Under the pieces are notes generated by a model. That model made no database searches and was not told the origin of the DNA. It saw only the letters and a list, made by a program, of their open reading frames with translations. A stretch of 64,000 nucleotides of DNA from Spirometra erinaceieuropaei. Taxonomy: Eukaryota; Platyhelminthes; Cestoda; Diphyllobothriidea; Diphyllobothriidae. Below, in pieces: positions 1-12,000 of the stretch. Numbering within the stretch: position 1 is the stretch's first letter; each line of letters begins with the position of its first letter. The position numbers were made by a program, and so were the translations under genes. The stretch spans positions 418,287-482,286 of the forward strand of contig CACRXP010000405.1 in assembly GCA_902702965.1 (NCBI GenBank). Direction: 5' to 3'.

Positions 1-1
1 C

Positions 2-27
2 ACGGCCAGTGGTATACCAGATTTCAG
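2..27 (+). CDS. SIRT2/SIRT3: Sirtuin exon a (3' part only)
   Basis: The first bases read TASGIPDF plus AG of a split arginine codon, then a consensus donor (gtaaga) at 28. This is the conserved NAD-binding loop of sirtuins. The exon begins before the window. It joins in phase to 5813, whose first base completes AGG. Confidence 0.88.
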
Positions 28-3000
28 GTAAGAGTATTTTGTTTTTCCGTTTGGGTATACGATATTGCGTCTGGCGTCACTGCTCTTTGCACTGAATGCC
101 CCCCTGGTCCGTCCGTAAATCACAGCGGCAGATCACACCTGAAGAAATCCTGAAAGGCGCCCACCAAGAGTTGACCGTTTTTCCAACCAATGGCTGGGTG
201 TGTTGTTAGGGTGATGATCTAGGAAGTACGACAATGTCTGATTCCGCATTAGGCGTGTTTGGAAGAAGCCAAAACGCTTGTTTCGTTGGGGTAGATGCTG
301 TCGTCCAAGGTTTTGGGCCAAGCTTATTTGACCTCTTGCCATACCGGGTTTAGTAATGATCGTTAATAGAAGCGAAGAGGCGAGTTCCATGAAGTAGCCA
401 CGAAGAAGAAGGCACGACCGCTGGAACAAGAGTTTTATTCGTCTGACGTTTCAGATCCGCACTCGAGTCCATCGTCAGAGACAGAGTCAGATGAGGATAG
501 TGGATTGCCTAGGTGTTGTAGTATTTATAGGACGGAGTTGGTAGACCGCTACATGCCTATTACAATTGGCGGTCCCCGAGTGCATCCCGGCTCGACTGGC
601 CAGGTGTTGAAGCATGCAGCTACTACGCGCCTGTGTGCCGATCAAGATAATCGGCTCCCACTCAGCAGAGTTGTTGACTGGCGGATTTCCTCATCCGTGC
701 GGATTCTTGGGCAATTTGGCTCACTGAGATGGATACTAGGAACAGTGGTCATCCGCACGCGCTCCGCTTGGCTAACTAATCTGCCTAGGCAAACTCTCGG
801 TGCCGAATGTGGAGGGGGAGGTCGTTGCGCTTGTTGATTGATTAAGGACCTGAAAGACAATGACTAGTGTGTTTGATAAAAAACCAGAGGGCCAAGTGGA
901 TTCGTCAGCGGAGAAACATTCTTTATTTTAGAGCCAGTGGACTCCAGAATAGCACGGCGCGTTTCTTTAAGGACTTTGGGAACGCTTTACCAAAGTTAAG
1001 TTCTGGTGCGCTTCTCTTATGCCTAAAAATTGACGGGCTACGAGTGGGGCAACAAGCAGAGAGAAGTAGAGCCACATTCACAACTGTGGACGGAATCTAT
1101 ACAATACTTAATTCATAACTATTTAATAAGTAGTCTGTTGCGAAGAATGATGAGCGAGAGGTGAATAAAATTCCTAACAAACAAGCAAAATGAATCTGAC
1201 TGGATTAACATTATAAGGAAAAAAAAATGCTGCCGCTCATGAAAGGATAAGAAGAGGGCAGGACCGGCCTTTATGTGACAGCGGGGGCGTAGGGGGAGGA
1301 AGTCCACGTTGATCTCCACTTGCGGCAGACGGGCGATGGCGGCATCGGAGATGGTGGAGGGAAGTTTGAGGACGCCTCGGAAATGCTCGGCCCATCGCTG
1401 TCGAATTCGTGTCTTCTCAGTCAGGAGGTTACTGCCGTCGGTACCGAGAAGAGGTGCAGTACCTTTGGTTGACGAACCGAAGACAGCTTTGATGACCGAG
1501 AAGTTCTTCCATTCGTTGCAGTCCGCGTACCCTTATATCTAAGCGGCCTTGCGAGTCGTTCAAGCGTCCTGTGTCTCGCACAGTCGCTGTTGAATGGGGC
1601 AACGACTGCGGTAGAAAGCAGCTCTGTTTTCGTCGGTAGGGCGGTTGCCGTAGGTTTCGTGTAGACGGTTCTTCTCGGCGAGCAGGTTTCTGATGGCGGC
1701 GTCGTTTTCGTCAAACCGGTCCTGGTGTTGGCGGTGTGCGCGACCGAGGACGACCAGGACCGTCGACTGGACCGTGTCTCGCAGTTGACACCAGCGGTTC
1801 TCCACGAAGGCGTTCTCGTCAGCGGTGGCGGCGGCAGCGACTGGAAGGTTGTCTAGCCGTTGAACTAGCTCGTTGCTGAAATAGACATGGTGAGCAGGCA
1901 AGCACAACGAGGCAGTATTCAGCTTACCCGGGGGTTGCTTACATTGTGGTCTCCTGCGAGGCTGTAGGCGAATACGCATCTTCGAGATGACGAGGCGATG
2001 GTCGGTCCACCCGTCGGCACCCGGAATCGCACCCGGAATCACCAGCACGTCTCGCTGATCTTGCATTCAGCAGGGGCCATTAACGTGACCGAGGATGCAC
2101 CCAGGTGACCTTTCACATCGGCAGGTCGTTAATAGAAGCGAAGAGGCGAGTTCTATGAAGTAGCCGCGAAGAAGGAGGCACGACCGCTGGAACAAGAGCT
2201 TTATTCGCCTGACTTTTCGGATTCGCACTCGAGTCCTTCGTCAGAGACAGAGTCAGGTGAGGATAGTGGATTGCCTAGGTGTTGTAGTATTTATAGGATG
2301 TAATTGTTAGACCGCCACATGCCTATTACAATTGGCGGTCCCCGAATGCATCCCGGCTCGACTGGCCAGGTGTTGAAGCATGCAGTTACCACGCGCCTGT
2401 GTGCTGATCAAGATAATCGACTCCCACGCTCATCGTACTCGGTAGGGTTGCTGACTGGCGGATTTCGTCTTCCGTTCGCTGAAACCGATACTAGAAACAG
2501 TGGTCATCCGCACGTGCTCCGCTTGGCTAACTAATCTGCCCAGGCAAACTCTCGGCGCCGAATATGGAGGGGGGAGGTCGTTGCGCTTTTTGATTGATTA
2601 AGGACCGGGAAACCATGACTCGAGCAATTCTCGGCTCATTTCGTTGTCGCTTCTAGCAAGAATTTCTGCTTTGTCTCTGATTACGGAATCGAGTGAGAAT
2701 CCGAAACGATCTTGTCTCCTTAGTAGTGATCCTTCACCACTCAGTCAATTGGTTCGATTGAGTGTCGTGGCAGCCTAAGCCATAAACAGACCCCAGCCAC
2801 TACGACCTTCAGGCCCAGTTCCGAATAGATAGAGGACTTGGACGGTAAATAAAGTGAACATTGTATTTTGTACATAACGAATAGAGAATAAGTTGGAGAA
2901 ATTTGGCAGCCGGACGAGAGGTGGACATCTGACCTCGTCGGAGCAGACATCTGAGTGCTACCGGGGCAGACGTCGGAACGTCTGTATCATCCTTAAAGTT

Positions 3001-6000
3001 GATTGGCCAGTTTGGGTGGCCGTGTTTGGCCGAATATCAGACTGCTGCTGCTGCTACAAACTTGCAAATACGTGCCGGGGCAGGGCTACTGCATGAACAC
3101 CTACCTCCGGAGTGGGGTTTTCTGCCATGATCACTTGTGAAACAAATCGGCGAGGCCATGCATTTGCTTGCTTCAGACGCTTGAAAAGCGACAACTCGCT
3201 GCTGTAGATTATATTCGATAACTATTACGGACAAACACGGAGGAAGATTGAATGGGGCTAATCCTGACGTATTTACCACAGTCAGTCGACCGCGCTACGA
3301 TTCAAATTACTGCCCCACGTTTGATTCAGGGGGGTGTTTAACGCCAAACGAAGGGGGGGGGCATTTATCGAGTTGATGTCTTTGCTTCACGGGAGGCGAT
3401 ATTCCCTCTTTCCTTGAAATCCAGAACTTTATACCTGCACGAGCGGTCATGTAGCGAGGGGCAATTACCGGTTAGGCGCCCTTGACGGTGATACGAGGGA
3501 CGTTGTGTAGCGTTAAATGACAGTTGTTGCATGACTGCCGTTTTGTCCATGTTGACAGCCGGCCCCGAAGTTGACGCAGCCCGCGTTGGAAAGGTCCATG
3601 CTCCGTTGCATATCTGTCCCCCATCGTGGTGTTGAGCTCGCGGTCGTCCGCGAAGAGCAGGTCATGGACAGTAGTCGTGGAGAGATGCGCTGGGGCCTTC
3701 ATGCGCCGGTTTTCAAGAAGATGGCCGTCGGTCCTGTAGACAATGTTGATCCCAAAGCGCGCGTCACGGTACGCGTTCATCAGCATGGCAGAGAACAGAA
3801 GAGAGAGAGAGAGAGAGAGAGAGAGCGAGTGCGTAGCCCCGCTGCACTCCATTGGCTTCTGCAAATATTTCTATGAATATCCGTGACCTGCGTCATAATG
3901 ACGTCGTGGAGCTGACGCCCTGTGTGCTAGAATTGTTCAAAACAGCCGAACTTCGGCATAATTTTCCACAGCTCATTGCCTTCATCAGGTCCATCATGGT
4001 GGGGTCAGTATCTCCTTGGACTCCTCTTGGAGCTGGCCAACGGCGAAGATCATGTCGATGGTTTCGTGGTGTCGTCGGAAGCTACACCAGCTTCCCAGGA
4101 GAAGTCCCTGTTCTAGATGACCGTTGAGATGAATGCAAGCAAGGAGCTTCCCGGCGATGTTGAACAACGAGGTTCCTCTGTGATTATCACAGAATTACCG
4201 GTCTCCTTTCCACTTGTAGAAATGGATGGTAGTTGCGTCCATTAAACCCTAGGGAACTTGTCCTTGACGCTGCATCTCCTGGAATACTGTTGTAAGTTTG
4301 TCCGTCGACCGGGGGCCGCCGTGCTTGTAAAATTTGGTTGGGATCGTGTCGGAGTCCGGTGCTTCCCAGCTGAAGGTTTGCTGCACGGCCTTGATGGTTT
4401 CTGGAAGAGATGGCGGGAGATCTATGTTTGTGGTCGTTTCCACTTCGGGGAGCCAGTTGATGGCGGCGTGGATGGGTGCTCGAGAACACCTCCAAATTGC
4501 TCGGCCCTGCGCCTCAGAAGGTGCGACTCCTACGTTAGAGGGGTTGTTCCGTCGGAGCTGAGAAGCAGAACGGTTCCATTGGCTGTCGGACCATAGACCG
4601 CCCGGATTGAAGCGGAGAAGTTCTTTGTTTCATCGTGTCTGCATATCCGTGGATTTACCCCACACTGCGAGTCATCCAGGCGTCCTACATCCACCTCGGC
4701 CGTTGCTGTACAAGACGGTCACATCTAAAGGAGGCCGCTTGGCTTGCGTCGGTCTGGCGGTCGATGTAGGTTTTGTGTTCTTTTCGGTGAGTAGGTTGCT
4801 GATATCCGCGTCGTCAGCAGCCAAGTGTTGATTTTGATGAAGTGCACGTCTGAGGACATCCAGGGCGATGGAGTGTATAACGTTCTACAGTTAACACTAC
4901 CGTGTCTCCACGGGGGCGTTTTAACACGAAGCTTGCGGCGTGGCTGGTCGTGCTAGGACGTCTTGATAGATCAACACGGGCCACGCGGAAGATGCGTTGG
5001 ATCAACACGGGGACTAGATCGGGGGTCTGGCAGGCGTTATAAGGAATGCGCATCCACAACAAATACCAAGATTTTGGGCGTAGTGGCACACCCAGGTGCA
5101 GGCTCTTGTCGCGCCAGTTTAGCTCCGAGCCGCCCCCGTCTTCTTGTGCAGTATAAAATCCTAGTCCGTGTACTCTGTCGATCAGGAGGTGTGGTTGTAC
5201 ACATAGGTGTGGTTTTTTGCTGTCTCAGCCACCTGCTTCCCCTCCGACCTCCAGTCTTCTTGACTGTGTCCTGACACCGGGCCCAGGTGGGGGAGGAGGA
5301 GAGAATGCGGTAAATGCTGTGCAAGCCCACACCATTACATACAAATTAACGCGCGAGTCATCGTCCCTCCGCCCGACCTGCTGTTGGGCACACGGTGGAC
5401 TTCGGTGGTAACGACGGTCGGACTGTCAAGATAGTGAGGAATGCTCTGATTTGTCGTGGAGATGGGTTCCTCCGGGGCGGCCTCTCTTTTATCTTCCATG
5501 CAATTATATCATTAGAATGACTTCGCACCCACGACAACGATTTCCACCATAGGGGCAGTATAAATTGTGGGATGTGGTGGTTCGCACAGCCGAGGGACGC
5601 ACATTTTTTGAGAAGATCGACGTTTCGTCTCCTCCGAGTGACAAAATCTTCCGTATTGGAATTGTGGACCACCAAACCTGTGCTCATTTTGTTTATTCCG
5701 TTATGTCTACCTTGTTTGCGCGTGCCTTAATATCTCCTCCTCCTCCTCCTCCTCCTCCCCCTCCTCCTCTTCGTCTTATTCTTCTCATCTGGGCCCCCAT
5801 TTAACCCTGTAGGTCACCGAAAACAGGACTATATGCAAACCTACAGCAATTTAATTTGCCCCATCCCGAGGCCATTTTCGATTTGGGTTACTTTAAACGT
5901 CGTCCCAAAGCCTTCTACACACTGGCTCAAGAACTTTACCCAACTGGCCGATATCGTCCTAACGTCACGCATTACTTCCTTCGAATGCTACACGAAAAAT

Positions 6001-9000
6001 CCCTGCTTCGACGCGTGTATACTCAGAATATTGATGGCCTCGAACGCGGTACGTCCTATTCCCCTCTTTTTATGGTGGTTTTATCCACTGAAAGGGTGGC
6101 TGAAGTATTCACGTCAAAGCCCGACTTATAAGACAGTTTCAGTGATAAGCTAGCGGCTGACCTCGCTAACAGAGTCACTTGAATACCAGGCAATTAACTC
6201 CTGAACTGACAAAGAAGTTGTTATGACCCGCCTGGTACTTGGAATCCCGTGGAGCATATGCGCACTCGACCCTTGTCCCCAATACCAAAGCAGCAGACAA
6301 AGAAAACACTGCCGGCCGCGGAAAGTGTATTAGAAAAACACTGCAAGTTCCAACTAGTTGAAAAGTGACGCATATTTATAACACCCTACTGTGGTTCGCC
6401 GGCATTCAGCCCAATGACCTTCGGGAAGAGGGGAGTAGCCAATGGAGAGGCGCCCGACAGCACTGTAGAGAGAGAGTAAACGCACGTGATCTCCAGTGAT
6501 TGGTTGGCCCTTGTTTTGGGAGTGTAGGCACTCCCAACAGAAGTGCTTAAGGTCGACATCGCCCTGGAAAGCCTGTTCCATAGAAGGGAAAAAATCGGCC
6601 TGAAATTGGCGTTCCCGCGCCAGATGAGGGGGGGGGGGTGTATGTCACATCAGGTAACAGGTGCATGCTAGAGGAAATAGCTAAAGTGCTTTTTTGGTCC
6701 TTTCAGTTGCAGGCATTCCGCCCTCGAAGTTAGTGGAAGCCCACGGCACTTTTGCGTCAGCCACCTGCCTCCGTTGCCGATTTCCCGTCCATACGCGGGT
6801 TGTCAAGGTGAGTTCGGCATGTCCTTTTTTTCTAGTTGGGTCTATTCGACCGGACTGGGCCGTTAGCAGTCTACTTTCTTTCTTCAAGACAGAAGACAAG
6901 ATTGAATGTTACGACTATAGAGGCCTCAACCTACTTGATTTCATCACGAAGATCTTTGTAAGTATGTTGCGCCGTTTCCGCTCTGTCAAGAGTTCATGAA
7001 TATGGACAGCCCACAGCCGCCTTTGCCTTGCCAGAAGCCCCATAGAGAACATCAAGCTGCCGCCCCCTTCACGTAGATGACTGGAGGCGGTCGGCTGTCG
7101 TGCCTGTCGGGCTTTCCCTGAGCTATCGACTGGTCAATCTCAGGAGGAGATAGTCCGCCACGTACAACGCGCATGGAACTTGTGCTGTTGACTCCGTGAG
7201 TGTCTGTGGCTCGGCTCCCGGACTCGCCAGAAACCGTCCTGCCTTACGGTGTCGATACTTGATCCATTTTTCCGCGTGCGATGTCAAGGTGTTTGACAGT
7301 CAAAGGATACTGTCGCCTTGGGGGGTCTTGGGGGGGGGGGGTGAAACTCCACCCCCGGGCTGGGGCACCTGCTGGTGCTTTGTTCCAGGTGGTTTGGTGA
7401 TGCATTCCCTGAACCTGACGCGGAATATCTCCGAATCCCTATCTTAGTCGTCGCGGCCGCCGCCGCCATGGTTATTGATTGTAGAAGTGGCCAGATCTGA
7501 AGAGGCTGCTGGACCCGACTGTCTGCAGTGTTCGGGAACGGAACTGTGTTCAGACAACGGCTGTTGTGATCCCGGGGCGTACGCCGCTTTGCTTCGTAAC
7601 GCCGTACAATTTGGAGCCGGCTTAACCAATGTTTATGCCAACCCTTAGAGACGCAGTCGTTTTTCCCCGCCGATCTTACCGCTGATACCGATGATTTTTT
7701 TCGCATCAAGTGGCTTCCATTGACTGAATGCAGGCGTTCAGTTCCCCCTTGTAACTCGGACGTAGGGCGCTCAGCTCAATGACCGTCTGAACCAATTTAA
7801 AATCTCAGGTTTCCCGCCGTAAGATTAAGGTGTAACTAACTGACGACGGCATTTGGACCACCAGTGGTCATTCCAACCCCCAATTTTTTGGTCGGTAGTG
7901 CCTATTCTGGGCCCGAGTACTAGTTTTAGTCGTGGGGTATAGCTTATATTATGCGTTGGGTGGCGGTAGCCCTGGGAAGCATGGAAGTGACGCTAAATCG
8001 ACCTGATCAGAATGCCACTCCCACTCATGTGTATTTCCAGTCGACCAGGACGTGTTTTGAGCGCCAGAACGTGTGTGTGGCACGCGTAGTCAGACCGCTG
8101 CGTCCGCGCCCACCTTCAGTCATCTTGACATTGTATTTTCATCCGAGCAAGGTAGGTGTGGTGCAGATGCAGCGCAAGTCTGTCTCACCGTAAACAGGCG
8201 CAAGTCACTGTCTTAATGCCCCTTATACCTTTCCCGGCCTACAGGTCTTCGCTAAATGGTTGCAGGGGTTGGGAGGACTCATACGCCGCACGGTAACCTC
8301 CGGCACTGATGCAACCTCTTGAGAGTTAGAGGCTCCGAATATGCAAAAGTCGATATTCCTCATTACCTCTCCGTCTAAGGAGGGCGCGACTACATTACGT
8401 TAAAGAGGAATCTTATTTCGGCCATACTTACTGAACTATCTTTAGGCCTTCAGCATGTGCCAGGCTTGGAGCACGCACTGAAGTCCGTGATGTTGCTATG
8501 CATAGAATATATTCCCAATTCGATAGTATATTACGGAATGCTAGTTTAGGACTGAGTCTTTCCCAACATTTTTAGAGATTTGAGACAATGTCTAGTGCTG
8601 GTTGAACGCGGGAAGGACTCCCGAACTAGGGGCGGCCTTGCGCTAGAATGGCTACCTGTTCTCGTGTCCCAACTTCAATCCCGACTCGAACACCAACCCA
8701 AATTCTAACCCCCTGAAATGTAGCGCAAGGCCACGTGTAGTGCGGCGGTCCTAACATCGGTATCCTACTGCCGCTATGCATAGAAAAATCCTAATCCGAT
8801 ATACAGTAGGTGGGCTAACTCCTGAAATGTCAACCGAAATTCCGAAACGCGTTTTCGTTTCGAAAAGAATAGTTGAGTGGGGTTGCAAGACTAATCATCG
8901 TGCAGCATAATTCAAAAATAATTCAGTTACTTCAGGATGCCGGCTTTTGAACGACCTTCTTTTCGGCTGCATGCAAAAACTATAGACTCGAAAAAATGAC

Positions 9001-12000
9001 CACTAATGTTGCATGAATTTTTCTCTTTGATTTTCGATGCCCCTAAAAGTCCAATTATATTTCATGGAAAACATGCACAAAATATTCATTCTTTCGCTCA
9101 TTCGGTAGAAAATCAAGTCTTCTTCCAGTCTTATGCTCGAAGGAAGGGCATAATTCGGCTTTCGAAAACTTCCAATTCCCGAATAATTTTGAACCCGCTC
9201 TACCGTTACGCTTAGATTCAGGTTTTCCAACCTATAGGCCATATATTTTCCGCGTACGGAAAACCACACATTTTTCTACGGTAATAAAGGAAAACCATAT
9301 GGGGTTCATAAAATTAAGGAGTGGATTTGATCTATATTGTTAGCTTTACAAGTCACATTGGTAAATGCAGAGACATGACGTTTTATGAACGGCCATTTCA
9401 CGGTATTTAAAAGTTCCACAATCACAAACTTTTTTAAAACCAAATTATATCCTTCTTTCGAGTATAAAATTGGAAGAAGACGTAATTATCTACCGAATGA
9501 ACAAAAGAATGAATATTTTTGTGCATGTTTTTCATGGAATATAATTGGACTTTTAGGGACATCGAAAATCAATGAGAAAAGTTCATGCTACTTAAGTGGT
9601 CATATTTTACAAAGTGTAGTTTCTGCATGCAGCCGGAAGGAAGCTCATTCGAACACCGGCATCCTGTGGTGACTGAAATATTATAGAATTATTTTGCGGG
9701 CTGACTAGTTCTACAACCCTACTTAATTAATCTTTTCGGAACGAAAACGCATTTTGGAATTTCGGTTGACATTTCATGAGTTGGTGTCGGACTGAGAGTC
9801 TTCTCGACCTCCTGTATCAACCTCAGTCACAAAAACATCCCTGCTTATGTATCAGAAGGCAATTTGTCGAGCATACGTCCGCTTTCGATAACTTATCTTC
9901 AGGCCTGTACATTTATATGGCTATTGAAGTGACGAATAAAAAGATACGGGCAAGTAGATAACTATGCTGTAGCTCGGGTTTGGGGAGGAGGAGAGTGAAA
10001 CACTAAATTTCCAGTCAGCGCCAGGGGGAAGGTGGGCCCCGGGTAAGGTAAATATATGCCGGTGGCTGACTTGGTGGCTATGAGCCATGGCAACTGTGGG
10101 ACCTGTATGAAGTTCTTTTGTGCGCATAGGACCGGTCCGTGTAGCCTGATTGCAGCCACCTCTGCCGTAGCCAACAGGCGCTGCACAGGTATTTTTGGGT
10201 ACCTTGACGGTACCTGGCACATCATTCTGAAGGCCTCTCTGGCGTCTACACGGTGATCAGTGTCTATCATGTGCGCGAGGATCCAGCTGTTGATGTTCTT
10301 TACTTGACCCTTTTATAACCATGCTGGAAGATGTTCTTTTTATTCTTTTGGACAAACGCCGGCTCCTGCGATCAATATATTCTGCCCTACAGGAGCAGGT
10401 GAAGGAGTAAATACACATAGAGGTGGTTTGAGCTGGTAGTTTGTCTTTGCCCTCTCCGTATAGGATGGGACTAGTGAAAAACAGTATACGGGTGTCAGCT
10501 GCTGGAGATGTCTGTAATACAGCCTGAGTTAGGCGTCTTCTAAAAATTTCACTTGTATCAACTATGCATTTTTAAGCGAATCTTCGATGCGGACGTAAAA
10601 ACGATTCCCACTCCCGTCCTCCTCCCCCTCCAAAAGAACGAACTCAAAAGTTGATTTTTGTGGTTGTGATCTAGGAGCTTGTGTTTTGCTAAGGGTTAAT
10701 GCCTGCAAGGTAGGGTTTGTCAGTTAAAAAATGATTAGTATTTAGAGGCCCTGAGCTTACCTCTATTAAGTGTCCGCGCGTTCCTTATGCCCGCTTATAA
10801 AGCATGCCCGTTGCTCGGCACGTATTCCAAGTAGTTTTGGAACGCAGGTTGGAGTGAGGGAAGGTCACCACTTCAGTGATTTGCTCTAATTTATACTCAC
10901 GAAAAAGTAGGCAACTCAGAATATCACAATCTAAAAGACCTGGTTTCATTTAAGCCGCCGACTCGTGCTTTTTCTCTGTTATTTCCACTACAAGCATGTC
11001 TGTTAGACTGAGATATAACCACCCCCGTGAGCTTAACCCCCAGGCCCCAATAAATCCCGTGGATGCGGTACCCGCCAGCGACACCCGAACATCATTAATA
11101 AATGACGTTCATAAAATCTGTGAGGACAGTACCAGGGGAAGGAACCTCCCAATAATGTCATCAAAAATTAACGCGAACACTTCTAAACTGTGCATTTCTC
11201 ACTAAACCCCGAATCGCTTGAGCCTTGAGCCTTGCCCGTGTAAGCGTACGTCAGCAAAGATTAAGTATTTGCGCAGGGTTAGAAAATGCCAACTGTTCTG
11301 CTCCTCCAGTTCGAATGCTCCTGCTTTACAGGCAAATGTATGCATCCCATCCAGCATTATTTCGAGTATTTCTTTACCACTTGACTGCTCTCCGCGCCGA
11401 AGTTTTTTTAAAAAGCGAGTTTTACTAAAGAATTACGTATGGGATGTGCAGAACAATGAACCAGTGTAGACATTTCAACAGTGTGGACTTTTCGGGGCGG
11501 TGTAGCTCAGCGAATGTCATTCTGCCGACGAAGGGCCGACCAAAGCCTTTGCAGAACGACACCTTTGAAAAATATAGTAGGCAGATATCTATAATTTACT
11601 CTTACCCCGCGCGTATACTTAATCCTTACCCGCACGTCACTCTAAATGAATTTCATGCTGCGTTTTCGTATCAAGTTACCACGTCTTCTATGGCGCACTC
11701 TGTCACCAAACTAATAAGTAAGGTGAGAATGCTTTCGAATTTATAATTCTCGAGGTAGACAACAAAACGCCATCGGCTGAACCACTGTACTTCAAGTAAA
11801 TGAATATCATGAGCACACACTTTCGAGACAAACCCTTTCAGGCACGGTTCAAAGTTTGATATGAATATTTGAGCTGAAATCTATCAGCTACTGCGGAATA
11901 ACAGCCTAATATTCAGAAACCGCCAGCAGGCAGCCAGTAGTATAGAATTGTGCAATGATTTACCACACTAACAACACAGGTATTAGCTAATAGCCCAGAC

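Larger units (their letters stand above)
2126..2710 (-). mobile_element. Penelope-like element 3' end, copy B
   Basis: This is a second copy of the 360-860 block, in the same orientation, beginning at the shared cgttaatagaagcgaagagg. It retains more of the nuclease: the minus strand around 2670-2550 reads [19 protein letters not shown], typical of the GIY-YIG region of Penelope-like elements, with a stop soon after. A hammerhead-like motif lies at 2211-2244 on the minus strand and a degenerate one on the plus strand at 2677-2710. Confidence 0.75.

Noticed and set aside
5615..5650. GACGTTTC near 5618 as a hammerhead-like copy
   Set aside because: The partner strand lacks TCRTCAG and the stem does not pair.
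6711..6712. Alternative acceptor for sirtuin exon c
   Set aside because: Using this AG would remove two residues present in all relatives I can recall; the AG at 6705-6706 restores them.
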